A DNA stretch of 28,529 nt. It comes from JAJPXC01 sp964562375 (lineage in GTDB: Bacteria; Bacteroidota; Bacteroidia; Bacteroidales; Muribaculaceae). The position numbers and the translations under genes were made by a program. Below, in pieces: positions 5,617 through 13,600 of the stretch. Where the stretch lies: assembly GCA_964562375.1 (NCBI GenBank), contig CAZLSW010000041.1:1-28529 (forward strand), written 5' to 3'. Below the pieces are notes generated by a model. The model was not told the origin of the DNA, searched no databases, and was given only the letters and a program-made list of their open reading frames with translations. The stretch's first letter is position 1; the number at the start of each line of letters is the position of its first letter.

Positions 5617-7431
5617 ATGGCTGTATATCTTCAGGTTGAGAATTTGGCCAAGAGCGTGGGCGACCGCATGCTCTGGGAGGATGTGTCGTTTGGCGTGAAC
5701 GAGGGCGACAAGATCGGGCTCATCGCCAAGAACGGCACAGGCAAGTCGACGTTGCTTCGTATCCTGGCGGGCAAGGAATCGCCCGACTCGGGTCGCGTCA
5801 CCTTCGCCCGCGGGCTGAGGGTGGGGTATTTGGCTCAGGATGTCACTAGTGACCGATCCTCTCAGGAGAATGGAAGTCGACGAGAATCCATGCCTGAGCT
5901 AAGTAGGAAGTCCCGCCGTGTCGGCGGGACAGATGATACTGTCGGGTCGACACGACCCGACGTCCTGCCTAACGCTGTCGGGTCGACACGACCCGACATC
6001 CTTTCTAATGATACACGATCGGGTGGGGAGCGGAAGCGAGCGGCTATCGAGAAATTGCTCGAGGAGGAGCCGCAACTGCTCATTCTCGACGAGCCTACCA
6101 ACCACCTCGACATCGACACCGTGGAGTGGCTCGAGGGCATCCTCCGACGCAAGCGCATCGCCCTGCTGCTCGTTACCCACGACCGATATTTCCTCGACCG
6201 AGTGTGCTCCCGCATCATGGAGATTGACATGGGACACCTGTACAGCTACGACGGCAACTATGCCAACTACCTGCGGCGCCGCTCGGAGCGCATCGAGGCA
6301 TTGGCTGCCGATCTCGCCAAGGTGAAAAATACCCTGCGCAAGGAGCAAGACTGGATGTCGCGACAGCCCCAAGCCCGAGCCGGCAAAGCCAAGTACCGCA
6401 TCGACGCCTATTACGACCTGAAAGAGCGTTCGCGGCTCGACCTCACCGAGCGCAACGTCACTCTCGACGTGAAATCCACCTATATCGGCAACAAGATTTT
6501 CGAGGCTGTGGGTGTGAGCAAGTCGTTTGGCGACAAGGTGATTCTCAACGACTTCTCCTACGTGTTCGCGCGCTACGAGAAGGTGGGGATAATCGGCCAC
6601 AACGGCGTGGGAAAGTCGACGTTTATCAAGATGTTGCTGGGGCAGGTGGCACCCGATTCGGGACATTTTGACGTAGGAGAGACCGTGCGCTTCGGCTACT
6701 ATTCCCAGGAGGGGCTTCAACTCGACCCGGGGAAGAAGGTGATTGACGCTATCACGGATATAGCTGAGGATGTGGTGGTTAACGAGAAGATGCACTACAC
6801 GCCCATGCAGTTTCTGCAGCGATTCCTGTTCACCCCCGCCGACCAGCAGAAGTACATCTCCACGCTGTCGGGAGGGGAGCGATGTCGATTGCACTTGGCG
6901 TCGGTGCTGATGCGGTCGCCCAACTTCCTTATCCTCGACGAGCCTACCAACGACTTGGATATCGTAACGCTTGGATTATTAGAGGATTACCTGCGGGATT
7001 TCGCGGGATGCGTGATTGTGGTGAGCCACGACCGCTTCTTCCTCGACACGATAGTCGACCACCTGTTTGTGATGGAAGGCGATGGCGTGGTGAGAGATTT
7101 CCCCGGTAATTATACGGAATACTGTGATTATAAGGCTGGTAAGAAGGCGGTGGAATCCACCGAATCGACCAAGGCCGCGGCTCCGCGCCAAGAGCCGCAG
7201 AAATGGCGTCAGGAGTCGGCAACGCCCAAGCTAAGCTACAAAGAGAAGAAGGAATTGGAGGCGTTGACTGCCGAAATCGACGCTCTAACGGCCGAGAAAG
7301 CTCAACTGGAGGCCTCGTTCGCCACGGGCGACACCACCGACATCGCCTCTCGCTCCGCCCGTTACGAGAAAGTGAAATCCCTCCTCGACGACAAAGAATT
7401 ACGCTGGCTCGAACTCTCAGAAAAAGCCTAA
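5617..7431 (+). CDS. ABC-F ATPase (Uup-like) with NBD1 helical region occupied by a palindromic repeat
   Basis: A 604-residue soluble protein with two ABC nucleotide-binding domains and no membrane segments. NBD1 has Walker A KNGTGKST (38-45), Q-loop region YLAQD (71-75), signature SGGER (135-139) and Walker B LLILDEPTNHLD (154-165). NBD2 has Walker A GHNGVGKST, signature LSGGERCR, Walker B LILDEPTND and switch VVSHD. The C-terminus is charged and coiled-coil-like, as in Uup. In Bacteroides relatives as I remember them, about 75-85 residues of helical subdomain separate the NBD1 Q-loop from LSGGQ. Here only about 60 do, and residues 98-132 are translated repeat (VGSTRPDVLPN, VGSTRPDILSN). The signature reads TRSGG instead of LSGG. 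The reading frame is open throughout, but NBD1 may be damaged. The start abuts the phosphatase stop, and the last four bases overlap the HEPN gene end. Confidence 0.85.
   Translation: MAVYLQVENLAKSVGDRMLWEDVSFGVNEGDKIGLIAKNGTGKSTLLRILAGKESPDSGRVTFARGLRVGYLAQDVTSDRSSQENGSRRESMPELSRKSRRVGGTDDTVGSTRPDVLPNAVGSTRPDILSNDTRSGGERKRAAIEKLLEEEPQLLILDEPTNHLDIDTVEWLEGILRRKRIALLLVTHDRYFLDRVCSRIMEIDMGHLYSYDGNYANYLRRRSERIEALAADLAKVKNTLRKEQDWMSRQPQARAGKAKYRIDAYYDLKERSRLDLTERNVTLDVKSTYIGNKIFEAVGVSKSFGDKVILNDFSYVFARYEKVGIIGHNGVGKSTFIKMLLGQVAPDSGHFDVGETVRFGYYSQEGLQLDPGKKVIDAITDIAEDVVVNEKMHYTPMQFLQRFLFTPADQQKYISTLSGGERCRLHLASVLMRSPNFLILDEPTNDLDIVTLGLLEDYLRDFAGCVIVVSHDRFFLDTIVDHLFVMEGDGVVRDFPGNYTEYCDYKAGKKAVESTESTKAAAPRQEPQKWRQESATPKLSYKEKKELEALTAEIDALTAEKAQLEASFATGDTTDIASRSARYEKVKSLLDDKELRWLELSEKA
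5901..6010 (+). repeat. In-frame palindromic repeat element, copy B (in the ABC-F gene)
   Basis: The order is the same as in copy A: hairpin GTCCCGCC (5910-5917), loop GTGTC, GGCGGGAC (5923-5930), then two 36-bp units with the GTCGGGTCG-ACA-CGACCCGAC stem (5941-5961 and 5977-5997). The 30 bases at 5941-5970 are identical to 3251-3280. Compared with copy A the first stem has a G-C pair flipped to C-G, so pairing is kept. It is translated in the same frame as copy A. The right end, TCCTTTCTAATGATAC, is more diverged. Confidence 0.9.
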
Positions 7432-7826
7432 TCCCCTACCAATTTCTTTATCAAGTCAATAAACTCCTTGCTGGGCGCAAGATACTGCTCCACATCCTCC
7501 TTTGAAGCCATGAAGAAATCATCATAATCACTTTCTTGCCGTAGCACATAGGTTTTATGAAGTAATGGCCAGAAGTCGTGAGAAATAATTCCCTCTTTAA
7601 TAAAATGTTGATTTACAAGTGAGAAAGCTCCTTTATGAGTGTGGGAGGCCAGGCCGTTCTTTAGCAACAATGCGGCGCACGCATAGAAAATTGCATAGTA
7701 GAGTCTATTGGCTGCAGTACTATACATTTCGTTTTGGAATGCGAACAGCATTTCTCGGTAGGCGATGTCGCATTTCTCCAGCTTAAAGGTTACAAGGGCT
7801 TGTTTTTCTTCAGGTGAGAGGGTCAT
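7428..7826 (-). CDS. HEPN-domain protein of a HEPN/MNT toxin-antitoxin pair
   Basis: A 132-residue helical protein with the HEPN core signature AANRLYYAIFYACAALLL (about 36-53), plus HTHKGAF and a RQESDYDD motif (about 95-102). The R..SDY form is typical of one HEPN branch (PF05168-type); I do not see the RX4-6H ribonuclease motif of HepT, so RNase activity is uncertain. It overlaps the upstream nucleotidyltransferase gene by four bases (ATGA), the usual arrangement of these pairs. Its last four bases overlap the convergent end of the ABC-F gene. The two genes are visibly more A+T-rich than their neighbours, consistent with acquisition by transfer. Confidence 0.85.
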   Translation of the reverse strand: MTLSPEEKQALVTFKLEKCDIAYREMLFAFQNEMYSTAANRLYYAIFYACAALLLKNGLASHTHKGAFSLVNQHFIKEGIISHDFWPLLHKTYVLRQESDYDDFFMASKEDVEQYLAPSKEFIDLIKKLVGD

Positions 7827-8131
7827 ATTTGGATTCCTTCGTTGGTGACATTAATCTTGAAAAGGGAAAAATTGGCATCCCATTGGGCTTGAGTTCTCAC
7901 TACAGTGTTTACTTCCTCATTCAGGTCAAGGGCCTTAGTGAAGATGTCGCATGATAATTGATCTCGTATAGACAATGGCGTATCATCCTTTACCACTACG
8001 AGGAAATCCCAATCAGAATCCTCGCGGAAGTCTCCGCGAGCTCTCGATCCGTAGAGGTACACCTTGGCTCCGGGAGCGTATCGATTTACGCTATCGGTGA
8101 CCAAACTCAATATTTGCGACTTCTTTCCCAT
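7823..8131 (-). CDS. Minimal nucleotidyltransferase (MNT) of the HEPN/MNT pair
   Basis: A 102-residue protein with the polymerase-beta-type nucleotidyltransferase signature: YLYGSRARGDFREDSDWDF (26-44) holds the GS and the paired Asp of GSX10DXD. In the MntA/HepT (type VII) system the MNT protein AMPylates and silences its HEPN partner; this role is inferred from family and gene order. A third acidic residue is expected in the following strand, but that region reads EEVNTVVRT, so an Asn may stand there and activity is not assured. It is the first gene of the pair, with a -7-like promoter element just upstream. Confidence 0.85.
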   Translation of the reverse strand: MGKKSQILSLVTDSVNRYAPGAKVYLYGSRARGDFREDSDWDFLVVVKDDTPLSIRDQLSCDIFTKALDLNEEVNTVVRTQAQWDANFSLFKINVTNEGIQI

Positions 8132-8142
8132 AATTCTTCAAG

Positions 8143-8150
8143 CAAATATA
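8143..8150 (-). promoter_or_regulatory. -7 element of a probable HEPN/MNT promoter
   Basis: On the - strand TATATTTG (complement of 8143-8150) matches TAnnTTTG. Twenty bases upstream only TTTT-like sequence is present, so the -33 box is poor. The start would lie close to the MNT ATG (8131), giving a very short or absent leader. Confidence 0.4.
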
Positions 8151-8223
8151 ATGCAACTTTTTCAATAAAGAAAATATTCCCATCAAAAAAGATCAAAACG
8201 AAAAAAGTGAAACGAAAATTTCG

Positions 8224-8994
8224 TTATGTGGGGAGGTTGAAGAGGCGGAGGGCGTTGGCGGTGGTGACGGCGGCTACTTCTTCCTGGGGGAGGGAGAGAT
8301 GGGAGGCGATGTGGGCGGCGATGTGGGGGAGGTAGGCGCTTTCGTTGCGGCGTCCGCGGTGAGGCACGGGGGCGAGATAGGGGGAGTCGGTTTCGAGCAG
8401 GATGCGGTCGAGACCGATTGCTGGCAGCGACTCGCGCAGGCGGGAGTTTTTGAATGTGACGATGCCGTTGATGCCGAAGTAGAAGTCGCCCACGCGGCGA
8501 ATCTCTTCCACATCGTCGGTGGTGCCTCCGAAGCTGTGGAAAACGGCCTTAACCGGCTTTCCCTGCAACACTTCCAACGCTTGTTTTTGTCCCTCTCGGC
8601 AATGGATAATCACGGGTAAGCCCAACTCGATAGCCCAGTCGATTTGCCGCTCGAAGGCTTGCATCTGCTCGCGCTCGTAGGTTGCGTCCCAGTATAGGTC
8701 GATGCCCACCTCGCCGATGGCCTTGTACTCGCCCTTGGAGGCACCACGCAGGGTCTCGTCGTGGATTTTGGCGAGGTCCTCTTGCCAGTTGGGGCCGATT
8801 TCGGTGGGATGTAGGCCCATGGCCATGGTGACGTTGTCGGGGAATTGGGCGGCTAGGACCCGCATCGGCTCCACGGTGGTGAGGTCGACGTTGGGGAACA
8901 TCATGCGGCTTACTCCCGCGGCGATGGCTCGCTCGACGGCGGCGGGGGGGGATTCAAATTCGGGGAGATAGAGGTGGGTGTGGGAATCGAACAA
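8224..8994 (-). CDS. TatD-family metal-dependent deoxyribonuclease
   Basis: A 256-residue TIM-barrel hydrolase of the TatD family. Metal-site motifs in order are FDSHTHLY (2-9), GLHPTE (about 80-85), GEVGIDLYWD (around 115), VIIHCREGQ (around 152), VFHSFGG (around 174) and LLETDSPYLAP (around 218), followed by HRGRRNES. Members are 3'-5' exonucleases/AP nucleases active on DNA. The start codon is TTG at 8992-8994, directly before the essential FDSHTH; there is no in-frame ATG upstream because a TAA lies in the heptamer array at 9013-9015. It is the last of the dnaE-side - strand genes and is separated from the polyprenyl synthetase gene by about 170 bases of repeats. Confidence 0.88.
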   Translation of the reverse strand: MFDSHTHLYLPEFESPPAAVERAIAAGVSRMMFPNVDLTTVEPMRVLAAQFPDNVTMAMGLHPTEIGPNWQEDLAKIHDETLRGASKGEYKAIGEVGIDLYWDATYEREQMQAFERQIDWAIELGLPVIIHCREGQKQALEVLQGKPVKAVFHSFGGTTDDVEEIRRVGDFYFGINGIVTFKNSRLRESLPAIGLDRILLETDSPYLAPVPHRGRRNESAYLPHIAAHIASHLSLPQEEVAAVTTANALRLFNLPT

Positions 8995-9026
8995 GTGGTT
9001 AGTGGTTAATGGTTAATGGTTAATGG
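8994..9026. repeat. Heptamer array (AGTGGTT/AATGGTT)
   Basis: Two AGTGGTT units (8994-9007), two AATGGTT units (9008-9021) and a partial AATGG. It touches the TTG start codon of the TatD gene and directly adjoins the G+C-rich palindrome array. Related arrays are at 10125-10150, 26168-26214 and around 27269-27331. Confidence 0.9.
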
Positions 9027-9159
9027 CCACCGCGGCGAACCGCGGGGCACGGTGGCTTGATGGGAAGGGCGACCGCGGCGAACCGCGGGGCACGGTGGCT
9101 TGATGGGAAAGGCCACCGCGGCGAACCGCGGGGCACGGTGGCTTGAAGGGAAGGGGCGA
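9027..9159. repeat. Three tandem 43-bp G+C-rich palindromic units
   Basis: Units begin at 9030, 9073 and 9116. Each holds CCGCGG-CGAA-CCGCGG, then GGCACGGTGGCTTGA(T/A)GGGAAGGG. In units 1 and 3 an outer CCACCG upstream can pair with CGGTGG; in unit 2 it reads CGACCG. Units are nearly identical. A single diverged member lies at 27290-27319. The array fills the space between the polyprenyl synthetase stop and the TatD start, so it would be transcribed if these genes are co-transcribed. Confidence 0.9.
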
Positions 9160-9167
9160 CCGGTGAG

Positions 9168-10112
9168 TTATTTATCGCGGAGGGCTGAGGAGGAGGCCAT
9201 GTTGTTGAAGAAGGTGGCGAACGGCTCAGGGAGGTTCAGCTTGGTGATAAGGGCCTGGGCATAACAGATGTAGCGGTTGATTTGCTCCTCGATTTTCGCG
9301 TCAAGCCCAAGGCGCAGGTATTCAGCCCTTACGGCATCGATTTTTTCTTGGCCCTGGAGGCCCTTGGCGAGTGTCTCCTTGAGCCGTCCCTCCTTCATTG
9401 CGTTGATCCATAGCCAGGTTTTCTTCTCATTGAGGATGTCGCCACCAATGGGCTTGCCGAAGGTGGCGGGGTCGCCGAAGGTGTCGAGATAGTCGTCGCG
9501 TAGCTGGAATGCGAGGCCGTAGTTCATGCCGTAGAGATAAAAGAGCTGGGCGCGCTGGGGGGTAGCGTCGGCTTGGAGGGCTCCTATTTGACACGCGGCG
9601 CCTAGTAGCGCCCCGGTCTTTTTGGAGATCATCATTATGTATTCCTGCTCGGTGACGTCGTCGCGTTGCTCAAAGTCCATATCGTACTGTTGCCCCTCAT
9701 ATACTTCCATGGCGGCGTCGTTGAATGATTTCAGCAAGGAGGGCTTGCCGCCTTCGGCGACGAGACGGGTGGCGAGGGTGAGCATAGCGTCGCCCGAGAG
9801 GATTGCCGTGGGGAGGTTCCAGCGGCGATGCACGGTGGGTTGGCCGTGGCGGGTGTCGCTGTTGTCCATGACGTCGTCGTGGAGTAGGGTGAAGTTGTGG
9901 AACATCTCTACCCCAACTGCTTGCGAGATGGCCTGCATGGGGTCCAATCCACAGGCTTGGGCGGCAGCCAGGGTGAACACCGGGCGGATACGCTTGCCTC
10001 CTTGGGAGAGGGCGTAGCGAATCGGCTCGTAAAGCCCGGACGGCTCAGCGGGTAAGGAGAGATGGGCGATGGCTTCGTTGACCATCTTGGCGTATTTCTC
10101 GAGGGAGGGCAT
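9168..10112 (-). CDS. Polyprenyl (prenyl diphosphate) synthetase
   Basis: A 314-residue trans-isoprenyl diphosphate synthase that condenses isopentenyl diphosphate onto an allylic diphosphate. The motifs are complete: GGKRIRP (38-44), first Asp-rich motif LLHDDVMDNSDTRHG (76-90), KKTGALL (164-170) and second Asp-rich motif FQLRDDYLD (202-210) followed by GK. An aromatic residue (Phe74) five positions before the first Asp-rich motif suggests a short-chain product such as FPP or GGPP, but chain length cannot be settled by eye. It lies downstream of trxA on the same strand, with a repeat-rich 86-base gap. Confidence 0.88.
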   Translation of the reverse strand: MPSLEKYAKMVNEAIAHLSLPAEPSGLYEPIRYALSQGGKRIRPVFTLAAAQACGLDPMQAISQAVGVEMFHNFTLLHDDVMDNSDTRHGQPTVHRRWNLPTAILSGDAMLTLATRLVAEGGKPSLLKSFNDAAMEVYEGQQYDMDFEQRDDVTEQEYIMMISKKTGALLGAACQIGALQADATPQRAQLFYLYGMNYGLAFQLRDDYLDTFGDPATFGKPIGGDILNEKKTWLWINAMKEGRLKETLAKGLQGQEKIDAVRAEYLRLGLDAKIEEQINRYICYAQALITKLNLPEPFATFFNNMASSSALRDK

Positions 10113-10124
10113 GGGGGAGAAGAT

Positions 10125-10150
10125 AATGGTTAATGGTTAATGGTTAATGG
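10125..10150. repeat. Heptamer array (AATGGTT)
   Basis: Three perfect AATGGTT units (10125-10145) and a partial AATGG, 12 bases upstream of the polyprenyl synthetase start. A separate imperfect repeat of TTTAAGG/CTTTAAG type follows at about 10160-10182, ending in a run of eight or nine G. Confidence 0.9.
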
Positions 10151-10198
10151 ATTAAAGCAATAAAGCTTTAAGGCTTTAAGGGGGGGGAGTTGCCGGGG

Positions 10199-10522
10199 CT
10201 AGAGGGCGAGGAGCTCTTGGATTTTGGCCTCGAGGGTGGCTTTGGGCTGGGCACCGGTAAGGCGGATGTCCACCTTCTTTCCGTTCTTGAAGAAGAGGAA
10301 GGTGGGGATTGACATGACGCGGTACTGTGTGGCGAGGTCGGTGTTGTCGTCGACGTTGTATTTGCCGATCTCTACTTGGCCTTTGTACTGCTCTGCGAGC
10401 TGGTCAACAATGGGGCCCATGGCCATGCAGGGGCCGCACCAAGTTGCCCAAAAGTCGATTACTACGGGTGCGCCTGAGGCGATGATGTCGTGGATGTTTT
10501 CGTCGGTGAAAGTTGTTGCCAT
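10199..10522 (-). CDS. trxA: Thioredoxin
   Basis: A 107-residue classical thioredoxin with the active site FWATWCGPCMAMGP (24-37; redox Cys29 and Cys32), the cis-Pro segment SIPTFLFFKNGKKV and a C-terminal helix. There is no signal peptide, so it should act in the cytoplasm as a disulfide reductant. It lies 124 bases downstream of dnaE on the same strand, an order that I recall from other Bacteroidales. No consensus promoter was found in the gap, which supports read-through from dnaE. Confidence 0.93.
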   Translation of the reverse strand: MATTFTDENIHDIIASGAPVVIDFWATWCGPCMAMGPIVDQLAEQYKGQVEIGKYNVDDNTDLATQYRVMSIPTFLFFKNGKKVDIRLTGAQPKATLEAKIQELLAL

Positions 10523-10574
10523 TGTTATTTTGATTTTTTGAGATTAATATTTCTTTTCTTTTAGGATTGTTTAT

Positions 10575-10606
10575 CGAATACACGAATACACGAATAAACG
10601 AATAAA
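10575..10606. repeat. Array of 8-bp units CGAATACA/CGAATAAA
   Basis: CGAATACA twice and CGAATAAA twice in direct succession in the dnaE-trxA gap. It is the reverse complement, in rotated register, of the TCGTGTAT array at 1726-1765. Confidence 0.88.
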
Positions 10607-10646
10607 CGAGGGGCTGCGCGAGGAGGGTTATCGGGATTCCCGGGGG

Positions 10647-13600
10647 CTAGCGTTGGACGACGTAGTCGATGGAGAGGTCGTCGAGCATGTTGACGAGCTG
10701 TCGGTTGACGGGAATCTTCATGCTGGAGGACATTGCTACCGAGCGGTTAATCTCGGGGTCGAAAATCGTGATGTTGAGCGTCCCGATGTCGTTCTTGGAC
10801 GATTGCATCTGCTCCTGGAGCAGCTCGCAGAGCTGGCGGTTGGCCTGCTTGGCGAAGAGCTTGAGGGTGATGCCGTGGATGAGCTTGCCACGCAGGTTTT
10901 CGAGCAACTCGATGTTGGTGACGTTGAACTGGACATCGGATGTGCGGAAACGTCGGGAGAATTTACCACGGATGAGAATCGGTGTCCCCGGCACGCCGAA
11001 TTTGGCGAAGTTGATATAGTCGTCGCCGAAGAATCGCAGCTCGGTGGAGCCTGAGTAGTCCTCGACTTTCATTATGCCGAAGTTGCCTCCGCGGCGTGAT
11101 GGTCGCGACATAAAGTCGACTACCATACCCCCGAATTGGACGTCACGGCCCTCGTTGTCGGCGGGGACCATATCGTTGACCTCCTTGATGTTGTTGGAGC
11201 AACCGTAGGTCAATTCCATATAGTAGGGGTCGAGGGGGTGCGCCGATAGGTACATTCCCACAAGCTCGCGTTCCTTCTCCAGTTTGACGGCTTCCACCCA
11301 TTCCACGGCGGGCTTGATTTTGGGTCGGCCAGCGGTGTTGAGCGTGGGGTCGTCGTCGCCGAATAGGGAAGCTTCCTGACGTTGCGAGGCCTCTTGGAAT
11401 AGCTGGCCGTAGCGAATGAGGAGGTCGGCGAACGAGTCGTCGCGGTGGTCCTTTTCGAAGAAGTCCTCACGCTTGATGTGGTCGCTGAAGCAGTCGAAAG
11501 CGCCGGCCAGGGCGAGGGATTCCACCATTCGGCGGTTGAGGAACTTCATTGGCACGCGCTCGATGAAGTCGAAGATATCCTTGAACGGTCCACCCTCGTT
11601 GCGGGCGGCGATGATTCCGTCGACCACGTTGTCGCCCACGCCTTTGATGGCCGAGAGTCCGAAACGGATGTCGCCCTGCTTGTTGACACCGAATTTGGAG
11701 AACGACTCGTTGACGTCGGGGCCTTTCACTTGGATGTGCATTGCTTTGCACTCGTCCATGAATCCCGTGAGCTTGCCCAAGTCGCTGTAGTTGCGCGACA
11801 GCACGGCGGCCATGTATTCGGCGGGGTAATTGGCTTTGAGATAGGCAGTTTGGTAAGCTACCCAGGAGTAGCAGGTGGCGTGGCTCTTGTTGAAGGCGTA
11901 GGAGGCGAAGCTCTCCCAGTCGCCCCAAATCTTTTCGAGCACCTTGGGGTCGTGGCCGTTGGCTTGTCCGCCTTCGAGGAAGAGCGACTTCAAGGCGTTC
12001 ATCTTGTCGATCATCTTCTTGCCCATGGCCTTGCGCAGGGTGTCGCTTTGGCCACGGGTGAAGTTGGCCAACAGTCGGGACAGGAGCATCACTTGCTCTT
12101 GGTATACGGTTACGCCGTAGGTGTCCTTGAGGTACTTCTCCATGATGGGGATGTCGTAGACGATGGGCGAGCGTCCGTGCTTGCGGGCGATGAAGTCGGG
12201 AATATACTCCATAGGCCCCGGGCGGTAGAGTGCGTTCATGGCGATGAGGTCCTCGAAGGTGGAGGGCTGCAACTCGCGCAGGTACTTCTGCATGCCTTTC
12301 GACTCAAACTGGAACGTGCCCGTGGTGCGTCCCTCGCAGTAGAGTTGGTAGGTCTTGGGGTCGTCGATGGGAATCGTGTCGAGGTCGATGTCGATGCCTC
12401 GGGTGAGCTTGATGTTGGCCACTGCCTCTTTAAGCACCGAGAGGGTTTTGAGGCCGAGGAAGTCCATCTTGATCAAGCCTGTTTCCTCGATTACCGAGCC
12501 CTCGTATTGAGTGACGAGCAATCGGCCGTCCTTCTTGTCGGTAGCGGTGGATACGGGGACCCAGTCGGTAACCTCGTCGCGGCAGATGATCACGCCGCAA
12601 GCGTGCACACCCGTGTTGCGCACGTTCCCCTCGAGCTGTTTGGCGTATTCCAGTGTCTCGCGAATAAGCTGGTTGGAGCTTTGCAACTCGGGACCAAATT
12701 CAGGCACGTGGGAATAGCAGTTTTTCAGCGTGGGTTTCAGCTCTTTTCCGTTCACCACGGGCATGTGGGCAGGCACGAGCTTGGCCAGACGGTCGCTCTC
12801 GGAGAGGGGTAGTTGCTCGATTCGAGCGACGTCCTTGATGGCGCTCTTGGCGGCCATTGTGCCGTAGGTGATGATGTGGGCCACCTTCTCCTCGCCGTAT
12901 TTGTCGGTGACGTATTTGAGCACGTCGGCTCGGCCGTCGTCGTCGAAGTCGATGTCGATATCGGGCAGCGAGATACGATCGGGGTTGAGGAAACGCTCGA
13001 ACAGGAGGTCGTATTTTACCGGGTCGATTTGGGTGATGCCCAAGCAGTAGGCAACGCACGACCCAGCCGCCGAGCCACGGCCGGGGCCAACACTCACGCC
13101 CAGCTGGTTTCTTGCGGCGTTGATAAAGTCCTGCACGATAAGGAAGTAGCCGGGGAAACCCATGGTCTTCATAATGTGGAGCTCGAATTTGATACGCTCG
13201 GCCAATTCCTCGCTAAGGGGGGTGCCGTAGCGGCGAGCTGCGCCCTCATAGGCGAGTTTGGCCAGGTAGTCGGCCTCAAATTTTATGCGGTACAGCTTGT
13301 CGTAGCCGCCCAATTTCTTGATTTTCTTCTCGGCGTCCTCTTGCGACAGCACGACGTTGCCATGCTCGTCTTGGGTGAACTCGTCGAAGAGGTCTTTCTC
13401 GGTCAACCGCTGGCGATATTCCTCCTCGGTGCCGAACTCACGGGGAATCTCAAAGTTGGGCATGATAGGGCCGTGGTCGATGGAGTAGGTCTCCACCTTG
13501 TCGAGCACTTCGAGGGTGTTGGAGAGGGCCTCTGGGATGTCGGCGAACAGGGGCGACATCTCCTCGGTGGTTTTCATCCACTCCTGCTTGGAGTATAGCA

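Noticed and set aside
3211..6010. Assembly chimera as the explanation of the shared segment in nfnB and the ABC-F gene
   Set aside because: The copies differ at about 14 of 110 positions, including a paired change in a stem, so one was not simply copied by the assembler. An error at the junctions of copy B is still possible and is listed as a test.
8994..9026. Heptamer arrays as telomere-like or phage attachment sequences
   Set aside because: They occur at several internal spacers beside ordinary genes with no integrase, and unit variants differ between loci.
9027..9159. CRISPR-like array
   Set aside because: The 43-bp units are repeated end to end with no unique spacers, only three exist, and no cas gene is present.
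11445..12812. 455-codon open frame on the + strand opposite dnaE
   Set aside because: It lies wholly inside dnaE in antisense, its composition (Val/Gly/His-rich) is the usual complement of a GC-rich coding frame, and dnaE motifs are unmistakable.
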